Made by a program: the position numbers and the translations under genes. Source: Benincasa hispida (taxonomy: Eukaryota > Streptophyta > Magnoliopsida > Cucurbitales > Cucurbitaceae). From it: a stretch of DNA of 64,000 nucleotides. The notes under the pieces were generated by a model. It did no database searches and had not been told where the DNA came from. It saw only the letters and a list, made by a program, of their open reading frames with translations. This document shows positions 23,252 through 35,520 of the stretch, one piece after another (position 1 is the stretch's first letter; each line of letters starts with the position of its first letter). Location: NCBI RefSeq assembly GCF_009727055.1, contig NC_052350.1:17654645-17718644 (forward strand), given 5' to 3'.

Positions 23252-24349
23252 ACCCCAACGGTAATTACATGGGTAAAATGGTAATTTGACCCAATTGTAA
23301 TTATGAGCGATTTATGAAAGGTCGACTTAGAAACATATGTACAGTGCAAAAAGTGTAGTTATGGGTCTTTAGTGACGTGATTTGCAGTTAATGAATGTTG
23401 ACTAATTTAATTAAAGAGTTTAATTAATTAATCTCATAGCTTTTAAACTGTAGGTCCATTAGGTCCCCTAGCTAGTCACTAAGGATAAAATAAGAATCAT
23501 TTAATTTTGGATCAATTTGAATGATTCAAATTAAATAGGAGAGTTAATTGTGTAAGATACAATTAATATAATATATATAGATACATTATAATAGAAAGTT
23601 AATTTTGAATAAAATTCAATATTATAATTTATTATATGAGAGAGATAAGTATTTGAATAAAATTCAAATATTAGTTATATGAATGAAATTCATATAGAAC
23701 TATAGATTAAAAAGATCAATATGAATGAGATTCATATTAAAACTATAGGTTATAATTAATATGAATAAAATTTTTATTAAAACTATAAATTATGTGAGAG
23801 AATGTTATTTGAATATGATTCAAATTAAATTAAATATATGATATTAAATTATTACTTAATTCTTAATTAATTAATATTATTAATTTAATTATATAATAAA
23901 TTGGATTTATTATATTTTTAAATAAAACAAAATTAGAATAACTCCATGTATTAGTGGAGCAGAATTGGAACTCCCTCTCCATTCATCTCTCTCAAAAAGA
24001 ATTCTCTACACCTAGAACTTTATTCTATAAATATCTCTTCCCTTCCAAAAGGGATCCCACCATCCTGCTTCTTGTCTGGAGATAACAAGGTTTTCGTGTG
24101 GTAGTATCCTTGTTCATGGTTGTTCAAGTTCGAGGGATGAAGTTTATTGAGTTCGAAGAGTTCATGACAAAGAGATGAATCCTTAGAAGACCATCTTTGA
24201 AGGTATGATCTCTTCTTCCTTGTAAAAATATGTTGTAATTTAGATTGTTTATCCTATTCTGTTTATTTCTCTATTTTTCACATTTGTTCACAATGGATTT
24301 CAAAGGCACACGCGCTCACGCGCATCCATTGAGGAATTCGATTCCTTCA
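23252..24349 (+). mobile_element. LTR fragment, plus orientation, 5' part missing
   Basis: It joins the preceding minus-orientation LTR almost head to head. The sequence enters the family at GGTAATTACATGGGTAAAATGG, passes an AT-rich block of repeated ATATGAAT(A/G)A units (23640-23830) and ends GATTCCTTCA. The same CTTCA end is seen at 45286 and, inverted, at 41849. The first several hundred bases of a full copy are missing. Confidence 0.65.
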
Positions 24350-24506
24350 ATCTTTACATCTAAGCGTGTAATTTACAATAATTCAAAGATATTTGTTTCT
24401 ATTAATTTAAATATTATGTTTGGAATAAATTTAGTTCATAAAGATAACAAAAGAGATAATTTTGAAAGTTGTACAAGAGAGCAAAAGTTATTGAACATAG
24501 AAGTTA

Positions 24507-26226
24507 TGACAAACCCCCCACTTATACCATAGGGATAAATAGAAAAACAATAGAGAAATTACAAGAAAGTAATAAAAACTGAAAACACAAGAATTTACGT
24601 GGAAAACTCACAAATCGGAGAAAAACCTGCACTCACCAGAAAGACATCCACTATGTGAAAAATTATTACAATCACACAAAACAATACTCTCTCCTAATCC
24701 CAATTATAAAAGCACTCTTTAAACACTTTTATACTACTCATACCCTTTTCCCACTCTTAAACTAGATAATATATAAATAGAATTTAGCTAGAGTTTGTAC
24801 ACTAAATCTTAAAGTGTTTCTAATTGGTACGACTTGAAACTAGAGATATAGGTTCCTTTTATATGTTTGGAGCCCTTCCTTATTCTTTGACTTAACCGAT
24901 GTGGGATTCTACAATTCTAATAGCTTACCAAAATCTCGACAAATTCACTTAGCAAGATATTTAAAGAATCCACATCTTCTACTATATCCATTGTTTTCAC
25001 TGACAATCATAATTCTCAAGTTCGACAACTATAACCTACTCCACCATGAAAAAGTATACCACTTGGAATACCACCTCCAAAGATTTTCTGTTTTCTTCAC
25101 ATGCTGATAAATCTTGTTGATATTTATGTTGCAACTTCCACCTACTGGCTCACCTGAAAGTTTTTTAGCCATCAATAGAATTTACACCATACACCTTGCA
25201 TAACCGCCAAGTCAATATTCGTGTGCAAACTTACGGAACTACTACCATCACATCCTCTATCATGGTAAAGTGAACACACCACGAGGATGAATTTCATCTT
25301 TTTTAGAGGAAGTCACCATCTTCCCTTGGCGAGAAAGACGACATCAGTATCCGATCTAGAGCCCTTTGACAAACCTGATATATTTTTCATGTGCTTAGAT
25401 TGTTCACAACCCCAACAGCCTATCTTCTGCTTAAAGACTCTCTCCTTCGCACCTCTGCTGGAATCACTTTGGAATTACACTGGAACACTATCACTACTTA
25501 ACTTGCACTTGCGTAACTCATATTGTATTAATACATCCTTACTTGCACTTACCACGAGCCGAAGTTGATCCTTCCATCAATTTTCTCCACATCAAACTTT
25601 ACTGAACTCATAAAATTTGACATATCTACTTCTCTTCCTGGCAAATAAAAAATAGTAAACCCACACAATTCATAATACGCAGCCTGTTTCAAGAATTCTT
25701 TTATGATATTGGAAGGTCAGAGAATGGTGCAACCATAAATCATACTTAGAAATTTTAGAAACTACGAACCTAACGCTCTGATACTACTTGTTAGAAAAAA
25801 ACATTCTACTACTATTGCAAGAATCAACAGAAAAATAATAGAGAAATTACAAGAAAGTAAAAAAAATTAGACACACAATAATTTACATGGAAAACTCCCA
25901 ACTTGGAGAAAAACCACAACCTACCAGAAATAAATCTACTATTGGAAAAATTGTTACAATCACTTAAAACAATTTGATCTCCTATCCCAATTACAAGAGT
26001 ACTCTCTCCAGCTTTTATACTACTCACACCCTTTTCTCACCCTTAAACTAGAGAATACATAAAGGGAATTTAGCTAGAGTCAGTACACTCAAGCTTAAAG
26101 TGTTCCTAATTGAGACAACTTAAAACTAGAAGCATAGGTTACTTTTATATGCTTGGAGGCTATCCCTTTCTTCAATTTAACCGATATGAGATTCTTCAAT
26201 TCCAATAACTTGCCAAAATCCAAACA
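24507..26226 (-). mobile_element. short copia with two LTRs, internally deleted
   Basis: Two direct repeats of about 435 bp (24507-24941 and 25789-26226) are clearly alignable, including GAGAAATTACAAGAAAGTAA and the TTTAGCTAGAGT block. Next to the right-hand copy lies GCTCTGATACTA (25775-25786), the complement of a tRNA-Met primer site, so the element reads on the minus strand with the 5' LTR on the right. The 847-bp interior starts with a decayed gag (KFDVEKIDGRINFG, then a stop at the next Trp) and later has a zinc-knuckle trace CWGCEQSKHMKN. Protease, integrase and RT are gone. No flanking duplication was found. Confidence 0.8.
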
Positions 26227-26549
26227 TTGAAAGGTATAATAAAATGAACACTGCCGAAGATAAATCAAGGATTCAAGATGTTATTTAATTTAACTTGAAA
26301 TTATTTTATATCCAAACATAAAATATAACTATAGTTAATTACATGCATTTGTCATATGCGGGAAAAAAATAAAATTAATAAAAGACAAGAATGTAAAAGG
26401 AAATTTTGAAAGAGGAACGATGGCGTTATGTACATGGAATCATAAAATACATGTTACGAATAGTTTGAAAGAAGAAATAGTTTTTTTTTTTTTTTGTCGT
26501 ATTAACATATTTTTTGTCAACTATAATAGTTGAAAAAATTTGAATAAAT
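26227..26549. other. intergenic, possible MULE flank
   Basis: AT-rich with a run of 15 T near 26480. No gene. It may contain the left terminus of the Mutator-like element that follows, but no inverted repeat was recognised. Confidence 0.3.
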
Positions 26550-28540
26550 ATGTCGATACGTCCGGAAGATTTAGTTATTCTTGAACCTTGAAATGATGGA
26601 GATAGTGATATTCACATTAAACTTGATAAATTATTTGGAAATGATAGAAGTGAGGAACATGATCTTGAGTTGGTACTTTCAGATATTTTCATCCAAATAG
26701 ATTGGGAAATTACTAATTCAACATGTGAATGAGGGTCAACTTTGGAGGAAATGAATATATGTGTAGATAATTCTAGTTTAATACAGAAAGGAATGTTATT
26801 TAATACTAAAGAAGATTTACAACTTGCTGTAAGAAAATATTGTGTGACAGAACACTTGAGATTATTGTAGTGGAATCAAATCGAGATATTTGTTATGGAA
26901 GGATGGTTGTGATTGGAGGTTACGGGCATGTCGGCGTAAACCTCATGGGATGTTCAAAATCACCAAACTTGAAGGGGAACACTCATGTTTGGATTCATAA
27001 TTGACACAGAATCATTCACAACTTGATTCAAATTTTATGAGTATCGAAATCCAAAATTTGGTTAGAGCTGATCCTGGGGTATCTGTGGCCCTACTCCAAG
27101 AAGCAAAAAAAAAAAATGACTATAATGTTAATTATAGACGAGTGTAGCAAGTCAAGAGAAAAGCATTAATTGTTGTGTTTGGCGATTAGGAGAAATCATA
27201 TTCAGAGCTTCCGTATTGATTGAGTACTCTTGTTCATTACAATCCAGGAACATGATCACATTGGTATTTTCTTTCGTCTGATGTGCCAAGTACGTCTATT
27301 TTTTGTTGAGTTTTCTGGTCCTTCGGTCCTGTAAGAGAGGGGTTCAAATATTATAGACGATTAGTCCAGATGGAACTCATCTCTACGGAAAGTATAAGGA
27401 AAAATTATTGATCGCCTTATTTATTGATGAAAAACGATCATATATTTTCCCTTGCTTTTGTTATTGTTGAAGGTGAAAATTCGTTCAGCTGGTCATGGAT
27501 TTTGTGGGAATTGCGTGAATATGTTACCCAACGAGATGATATTTGCTTGACTTCTGATATATATAAGGGCATTCTTGTTGCAATTAATAATGAAGAAATT
27601 GGTTGGAGTGAACCTAGAGAGTACCATCGATATTGTCTTTGCCATGTTGCTAGTAATTTCAATACGAAATATAAATCAAAGCAACTAAAATATTTGGTGT
27701 TTAAGGCAAGAAATCAACACCAATGGCGCAAAGTCATTCGGTGCATTAAAGAGTTGAAACAATTGAACCCTGAATGCCTTGAATATTTTTCTGATATTGA
27801 CTTAGAAAAATGGACCCAATCACATGACGGTGGGTACCACTGTGAGTGGATGACAAGCAATGCAACTGAATGTATGAATGGTGTTTTCAAATGTGCTAGA
27901 ATGTTACCAATTACTCTTTTAGTTAGGCTAACATTCTATCGCACAATATTGTATTTTGAACGTTAAAGACAAGAGATTAGTGAAACACTCAATCGTGGGG
28001 GCATGTACACAAAATATGCCATGAGAAAGCTTAAGAGGTGGGAAAAACGAGCCTCTGTACACACAGTGAGATCTATTGACAGGGAAACTCAAACTTTTGA
28101 AGTACAAACTGACATAAGTATGATTTCTCCTTATAAAGGACAACACACACAAGTTTTGAGCTTGAAAGAAGGAACTTGTTCTTGTAATAAGTGGTCGTCA
28201 TTCAAGATTCCATACTCTAATGTAATTGCAGTTTGTAATTACATGCGTTTGACATACATACCTCTTATTGATGAGTGCTACAAGTTGTCCCATTTCAAGC
28301 GATGTTAGGAAGGCCGCTTCCATCCAATACAACACCCAGATTATTGGCCAAAATTATTATTTACAGAAGTTCGTCTGAATGCGGACTTACTAAGAGAATA
28401 GGGTAGACCAAAAAGTATGCGCATTCATAATGAAATGGATTCGAGAGGGGCAAGCCAAGAAGTATGATGTACAATTTGTAAGGGAGAAAAACGTAACAAG
28501 ATTACTTGTCCACAACGTACATTAGGTGCTTCCTCTTTGG
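26550..28540 (+). pseudogene. Mutator-like (MULE) transposase pseudogene
   Basis: The order of motifs is that of plant MuDR-type transposases. The N-terminal region starts MSIRPEDLVILEP and includes FNTKEDLQLAVRKYCV. The first catalytic block is DGTHLYGKYK near 27370 (another frame), then 27424-27966 with FSLAFVIVEGENS, the second Asp in LTSDIYKGI, CHVASNF and SNATECMNGVFK. 28003-28308 has the SWIM-type zinc finger, and a final knuckle CTICKGEKRNKITC is near 28470. In the SWIM finger the first CxC is kept, but the usual PCSH has become PYSN, so two zinc ligands are lost. Many stops and frameshifts; it cannot encode an active enzyme. Confidence 0.88.
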
Positions 28541-28554
28541 GCCAATGAATTTTT

Positions 28555-28765
28555 TATTTAATTGTATTTTTAATGTAATTGTACTTTTATATATATATAC
28601 ATATATATATAATTGTATTTTTTATGTACTAGTGTTTTTAACGGAATTGTATTTTTTATATCATTGTATTTTTTTTATGTACTTGTGTTTTTAATGTAAT
28701 TTTACTTTTTATGTAATTGTATTTTTTTTTTATTTACTTATGTTTTTAATGTAATTTGAACTTCT
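28555..28765 (+). repeat. AT-rich degenerate repeat
   Basis: Units such as TTTTTATGTACTTGTG and TTTTTAATGTAATTGTA recur about eight times, with a (TA)n stretch near 28590. It sits between the MULE and PMD pseudogenes. It ends with ACTTCTTAGG, a possible splice acceptor just before the PMD frame. Confidence 0.6.
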
Positions 28766-28771
28766 TAGGTA

Positions 28772-30165
28772 ATGGAGCTTGATCCTTCTAATCCTGTACA
28801 ACTATATCAACAAAATACCCATTGTTCACAATCGATATGGGATAGTTCTTCTATCGTAGTTTTGGGTTGTCGGAGAAGGGAGACATATACACAATATACT
28901 ATCCCATTTGATCCACGTATTATTCCCTATGTTGAACAGGCTGGTTTTCTTGGGGTTGCACATATCAGATTTATCCAACTTGATTGGCAGCTCATTACTA
29001 CATTAGTTGAGTGTTGGAGACCAGAAACCCACACATTTCACCTGCCTTATAGGGAATATACGATTACGTTGCAGGATGTTGTCATTCAGTTTGGGTTATG
29101 AGTAAACAGAGAACCTTTGACAAGTTCATTACAATATAATTGAAAAATTGTTTGTGACGAGCTCTTGGGTGTTCTACCTGATGATCTAAAAGGCTCGAGA
29201 TTGAGTATACCATGGTTGGCGTCCCAGTTTCTAGAATTACCTCTCGATGTCGATGACATCAGCATACGTAGGTATGCACGAGCATACATTATACAGCTTA
29301 TTGGAGGATTTTCTCCCTCTACTGTCTGATTTTGAGCATGCTGGTACATACTCGTGGGGTGGTGCTTGTCTTGCATGGCTTTACAGCGTCGGGCTATTAA
29401 TGCACAAACGTTGAAAATAGCAGGGTTGAGCCGCTGATACTACTATATGTATGAGCTTATGATAGATTTTAAATTATAGCACCACAAGTCCAGTTACAAG
29501 CACCAGGTCATCGTCCACTTAGTGCCAGGTATTATTTTACTTATATATTTATTTTGTTATCATTTTATGTAGAATATAAATTAATTGTATTTTTTTATAT
29601 AATTTTAGATGGTGTGGTGTATTAGTTGTCTCTGAACAGTCAGCAAATATGTTGCTAGTATGCCAGAAAATATTTGACAAACTGATGCACAATCAGGTAA
29701 CAAATGTATATATAAATGAATATTAAAACATTTGATCAGATTAATTGGGTGTATAATTATCTTATTTTCTTGTCAGATTAATTGGACGCCATACACACAA
29801 AATATTTGGTGATCACTACCTGTTACTATCGTGGTCAAGACATTTGGTTGACCGTTGGCCCTCTTATATGTTTCCATATAGTAGAGTGGCATCATCCAGA
29901 TCGTGTGTTGAGACAATTTGATCAAACAATACCTTCGTTGTCCTATACACTCCCAACACTACACTAGATTGATTTGAGAGGTAAGCACGACCAAGACTAG
30001 CATCAAATTCACGCGGAATATATATCTTACTGGCATGCACGACATGATTGTTGTGCAAAGGGAGAAATAATAAATAGATTAGTTGTATCAGACGACTATT
30101 TTCCTGGTACGATTCAATCACGAGGCTTATCATACTTGACGACGCTTACTATTATTGCATGGTAA
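28772..30165 (+). pseudogene. plant mobile domain (PMD) pseudogene
   Basis: The frame 28772-29101 begins MELDPSNPVQLYQQ and carries the PMD start: YVEQAGFLGVAHI, FIQLDWQLITTLVECWRPET, HTFHLPYREYTITLQDV. In-frame TGA codons at 29099-29101 and 29141-29143 break it; the reading then continues to a further stop and a frameshift near 29330. Later pieces (RRPLSAR-like end near 29525, CGVLVVSEQSANML after 29612, IWLTVGPLICFHIVEWH after 29840, RGKHDQD...AEYISYWHARHD after 29975) are separated by intron-like GT...AG gaps. PMD proteins are nuclear factors related to MAIN and MAIL1 and also occur in transposons. The tandem position after a MULE transposase suggests one mobile unit. Confidence 0.8.
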
Positions 30166-32294
30166 GAGATTTAAAATTAGACATTTCCCAAATATATGAT
30201 ATGAATATTGTTTTTTATCGTACAAAATAATTTTATTGAAGAAGTACAACATAACACGATTTACCAGAGTTGGGTTCAGTATATGACCAAACATTGGTCA
30301 AAATAAAAGCTATTATTTAACAAACAAGACGACTCAATGTTGCTGACACTAATTGAAGACGTATTCATCATAGATAATAACGACAATATGGCAAAACTAA
30401 TTTAGAGGCACACAAAGACAACCCCTATGTGGGGTAAGGGCTAGGGGTCATCTTTAAATTGCATGTAAACTTCTATTTTCAAATTAAAGAACTAATTGTA
30501 AATCTTCTTTAGTATCATGAGATCTTTAATTAATTTATTTATTTGTAGAGAGATGTATTACTTAGTCAAGTCACATTTTTTTTTTAATATGAGTGCAAAA
30601 TAATTAAGTTTTCATTGCAGATTAAATATATAATTAAGTTTAGTGATGAAGGAATTTATTACCTAAAAATTAGAAAATAAACTGTTAAACTGATTAAAAA
30701 AAGAATATATAATTTACAATTGAATATATAATTAATTAAAAGAAAAAAAAAAGTAATCGTGGACCCGGTCCACGGATACGTGGTTGACCAGTCCATTGAC
30801 TGTGCTGACGTGGTACTGACTGGATTAAAGCTTAATCGTGTACCGGGTATACGATTTTCCTTCACCAAAACTACCATGTTTTGTCAATACTTTCCATTCC
30901 CACCTATTTTTAAAAATTCTTTCCCATATATCCCATTTTTATCATTATTTTAAAAATGGACTATATTCTTGAACTTAGTCCAAATTAGATAGACACTATG
31001 TACCCAGCATAATCTAGATGTTGTTTCCATCCAATAAACACCTTGTTAAAAGTGAATTATACTTACAGATACCCAAGTCACCTAATGATCCAACATTTTT
31101 CTTTTAGAACTGATTTTCAAACCTAGAAAAATAAATTAAAATATTTATAAATATAGCAAAATATCACTATCTATATCTTGATAGATATTGATTTACTTAA
31201 AAAAAGATACACTTTTTAGAATGTTTGACACGGATGAGAAAGTGATTTTCTATCTAATTTGGGAAGTGATTTGCGCATGATTTTTGTAAGGTGATTTTAG
31301 ATTTGTGGTCATTTTTTTTTTACCATATTTAACTTTATTTGTCTCTAATTTTCTTTCTCTAAAAGTTTTATAATATTTGTAAGACAAGCAAATAAACAAT
31401 CGCTCTAATTTAATGAAAATCAACTTTTTTAGTACTATTTATTTGATTTACGCATTATCTTATAATTTAAATTAATATCTTTAGAAGTCCTGCCATTAAC
31501 TGTTTCAAACTAAATAATTCTAATGGAGGAGGATCTACATTGGTTACTTGGGCGTAGATACATTTCCTTTTTCTTAAAAAACATATATATACAAACTGAA
31601 GCACATTAATTAATTTGGTGAAAATTCAAAACTAAGCCGCTAATATTCACACTAAAGCCCTCATCATAAAAATTTTGTTTTACCATTAATGTTTTGTTAT
31701 TAAATTAAGAAGTCAATATCAACATTACTCGACTAATATAAAATATGGACCTCTTGACTAAGAGGTAAGATGTTTGAATCATCAACTACAATGTTTTAAG
31801 GTTAGAAAGTGAACATAGACCTAAATCAATTAATATAAATGGATAAATTAACTACCAAGAAGTTAGAGGGTTGAATCTCTCATTTGCATATATGTTGACA
31901 AATTTGTAAGAGTTGTTTAATAGATAAATTTGATATTGCGAAACACGCCTTACTTTCATTTCGATGATGAATTTTTGTTTTCAAATGATGAACAATGTTT
32001 TTGTAATATTCTTACAAAAAGAAAAGTATTTTTTAGTTAAATATCTAAGAAACTCGGCATATTTTTAAGAAGTTGATACGTTTGATTACCATTTTTTTAT
32101 TATTTATTTTTTTATTTCTACTTACTACAAGTTTTTTTTAAATGATAGAAAAAAGTGGCTTCATCAATTTTAAAAATAATAAATAACATCACAAGTCACA
32201 TGAAAGTAATTTTCAAAAATTGATTCTTTACGAAGCACCTTAGACGCTATACCATAGCTAAGTATACTTTGATTATATAAAGTATGATAAAGTA

Positions 32295-32334
<40 letters not shown>

Positions 32335-32444
32335 CAACAAATAATATGGGATGTATGAAGATTTGAATCCTTTGATCTCAATGAAAATAATATATGTTAA
32401 CTATCATTGAACCAAGCTTATGTTGACGGTTCAAAATATGATTA
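30166..32444. other. intergenic; PMD-linked tail and poly-T tract
   Basis: 30757-30960 has an inverted AATCGTGTACCGGGTATACGATT and other GC-richer sequence that may be the tail of the MULE/PMD element. A run of 32 T is at 32299-32330, perhaps the reverse of an old retroposon poly-A tail. I see no gene in the remainder. Confidence 0.4.
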
Positions 32445-32590
32445 AAGTCCCACATTGGTTAGATAAGATGATGATCACGGTTTTATAAGGAATGATAACT
32501 ATCTCTAATAGTGTGAAGGCCTTTTTGGGTGAAACCAAAAATAAAACAGTGAGGACTTATGTCCAAAATGGCAATATCAGTTTTCAATCG
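32445..32590 (+). mobile_element. promoter-like LTR fragment
   Basis: AAAGTCCCACATTGGTTAGA, then TTTATAAGGAAT, then GTGTGAAGGCCTTTTTGGGTG, and ACTTATGTCCAAAATGG. This order (CCCACATTGG, TATA, AGGCCTTTTGGG) is typical of a dispersed plant LTR promoter. It abuts the truncated end of the copia element on the minus strand. Confidence 0.5.
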
Positions 32591-35344
32591 TCGGCTTCTG
32601 CCAAAAAATATTTAGGTAGACCATACTCATTCAACATTGATCTAGCAAATTCTTGCAAAGTACGATCAGAAAAATCATTATCAAATTCTCCTCCATGATC
32701 ACTCATAATTTTAGAAATAATTTTTTTTTTTCATTTAGAACTCTTTTAGCAAAACTAATAAAACTTTTCAAAGCATCATTCTTATGTTTCATCATCAAAA
32801 CCCAAGTGAATCTAGAAAAATCATCAACTATCACAAATGCATAATAATTTTCTCATAGCTAGCAATTTTAGAAGGGCCAAATAAGTCTATGTATAATAGT
32901 TGTAGGGGTCTAGTAGTAGAGATCACATTTTTAGATTTGAAAAAAAAACTTGGTTTGTTTTCCCATTTGACAAGCATCACAAAATTTATCTTTTTCAAAT
33001 TTAAATTTAGGAAAACCTCTAACCAAAGAATTTTTGGAAATATTTGAAATTAAGTGCATGCTAGCATGTCCTAGTCTTCTATGCCATAACCAAGAATCAT
33101 TTTGCAACGCGGAAAGACATTTATCAATAATAAGACAATAATTCAAGTCAATGATATACACATTTTCACCCTTATTTCCAACAAACATGACTTTTCTATT
33201 ACAAACATTTTCAATGATGCAATTATTTTTATCAAACACAATTCTAAATCCTTTGTCACACAATTGACTATAATAAGTAAATCATGTTTTAAACCATCAA
33301 CTAAAAACACAATTTCAATCAAAATATAAGATTCATTACCTATATTGTCCTTGCCAATAATTTTACCTTTCTTGTTATCACCAAAAGTTATCATGTCTCC
33401 ATCCTTTTTAGAGAAAGAAATAAACTTGGATCGATCTCCGGTCATGTGCCTTGAGCAACTACTATCCAAGTACCACTTATTTTTCTTGGAGGCTTTCAAA
33501 CAAACCTACAAACAAAAAAATTCAAGTTTGATTCTTTGGTACCCACACTTATTTGGGTCCAATAGTGTTAACATTTACAAACTTAGGGATCCATTTCATT
33601 TTTGCATTAGTATTAAAAGCATTGGATCTAGACAAGTAATAAGAATAAGCTTTATGTCCATAATTGTCACAGGAAAAACAAACAACGTTATGTAAACATT
33701 TATCTCTAACAACAAATTTATGCACTTTACTCTTGGAGAAATTCTTTCTTGGAGCATTGTAAAACTTTGCTCTTTAAGAAAAGTTTCTTTTTGAAGAAGT
33801 AGTGTGGCCATACTTCAGTCTAAAGCACTTAGTTCTAGTATGACTTTCAATACCACAATTATGACATATAGGCACGAAACTAGATTTAGCATTATTAGAC
33901 ACAATATTAGACATATTACGCACAATAGAAGATTCTTTAACAAATATAGTTTTAGAACTTGAAAAAGTAGAACATTCATCAATATAGCCCAAACCCCTTT
34001 TATCACCAAAAGACTTGCCTACTTCAATTATTTTGTCCAATCTTTGAGCATCTATTGTCAACTTTTTAATAGACTCCTTAGTTTTATCAAGTTCTTGCAA
34101 AATATTTAGTTCTTTTTCTTTAAGTGATTTAATCAAATTATCCTTTTCACAACCATCATGTTCAAGAAGTCTAACTTTATCAAGCAGTGCATTTTTCTCA
34201 TCACAATCACATACCTGCTTATTCTCTTTAAAGCAAGCAATTTCATCAAGTAAAGACTTATTTTCACTAGTCAATTAGTATTGTATTTCTTCTTAAGCAC
34301 AACATATTTTGAGCTAAGTTTTTCTAAGTCATTTTGCATACTTTCAAAAGCTTCAAACAATTCATCATAAGGATTCTATAGTTACCTCATCATCAAGTTC
34401 ATCATCTTTTTCATTATGGGCCATAAGACCAAGATGTGTCACTTCTTCATCATCACTTCCACTTTCACTTTCACTATTATCATCCCAAGTAGTCTTCATT
34501 GTCTTCTTCTTGGATTTCTTAGATGATTTGAGAGTTGGACAATTCGTTCTTATATGACCCAATTTTTTGCATTCATAACAAATCACCTCATCTTTTTTGC
34601 TTTTCTCACATTTTGACTCTCTTTGGGTTGATAGGTGTTTCTTGAATTGCTTCTTCCTCTTTTAAAGTTTTTGTACTTACGTAAAAAATAGGTGGTGTCA
34701 TCTTCATCAAGGACATCCTCATCTTTGGAGTTAATTTCCAAAGAGATGACTTTTAATGCAATACTCTTCTTCTTTTTGGCCTCATCCTCCAAGTGTTCCT
34801 TCATAGTGATCTCATGGGTCATGAGTGAACCGATGAGTTCCTCCAATGAAAGTTTGGTGAGATCTTTTTCTTCTTGGATTGTCATCACCTTTGCTTCCCA
34901 AGTCTTAGATAGAGACCTAATAATTTTCTTAACATTTTTCGATGTTGTATAGATTTTACCAAGTCCCTTCAAAGCATTGATAATGTTAATAAATCTAGTA
35001 AACATATCCGTTATACACTCATTAGCATCCATCTTAAATAATTCATAATTATGAACAAGCATGCTAATTTTAGACTCTTTAACTTGATTTGTTCCTTCAT
35101 GAGTAATTTCAAGAGTATTTCAAATTTCTTGAGCAGAAGAGCACATGGATATTCTATTAAATTCATCTTTGCTCAAAGCACAATATAAACAATTAATAGC
35201 TTTAACATTAAAAGAACACTTTTTTATTTCATTTTCATCATACTCTTCTTCTAGTTTAGGCTTATCAAGATTATCAACCTTTTTCATGAGCACATAAGGA
35301 CCTTTAGCAATAATTAACCACAAATTATTGTCAATAGATTGCAA
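32591..35344 (-). pseudogene. copia gag-protease-integrase pseudogene, truncated
   Basis: Read from right to left. The N-terminal gag is 35120-35344 and 34583-35062 (UBN2 domain: LFKMDANECITDMFTRF, NALKGLGKIYT). The CCHC knuckle MICYECKKLGHIRTNC starts the frame 34365-34586. A predicted coiled coil and a second knuckle, CHNCGIESHTRTKC, are in 33774-34274. The protease is in 33143-33499 (KWYLDSSCSRHMTGD; the usual DSG is DSS). The pre-integrase motif LWHRRLGHASMHLISN lies in 32931-33263. An internally deleted integrase scrap (SDHGGEFDND, then FARSMLNEYGLP) ends near 32591. RT and the 3' LTR are missing. Stops separate the pieces. Confidence 0.85.
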
Positions 35345-35507
35345 ATAAATTTTTATTTTAGCTTTTCAATATGCATAATTTGAACCATTAAAATAAGGAG
35401 GTCTAGAAATATATTGCCCTTCAACAATTCCATTTCTACTAGGTTTGCCTTAATACTCTAACAATAAAGTTTATCAAGAAAATTAAATTTCAAAAGAGCA
35501 ATCCGGT

Positions 35508-35518
35508 CTCTGATACCA
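35508..35518 (-). other. copia primer-binding site, tRNA-Met type
   Basis: CTCTGATACCA on the plus strand is the complement of the TGGTATCAGAG primer site. It lies two bases from the LTR end at 35521. Confidence 0.85.
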
Positions 35519-35520
35519 AT

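Noticed and set aside
24507..26226. Cassandra-type TRIM carrying 5S rRNA
   Set aside because: The LTRs contain no 5S promoter boxes, and the interior has copia gag traces.
28506..28694. 62-residue plus-strand hydrophobic frame
   Set aside because: It is made of TTTTTATGTA-type repeats between two pseudogenes; low complexity.
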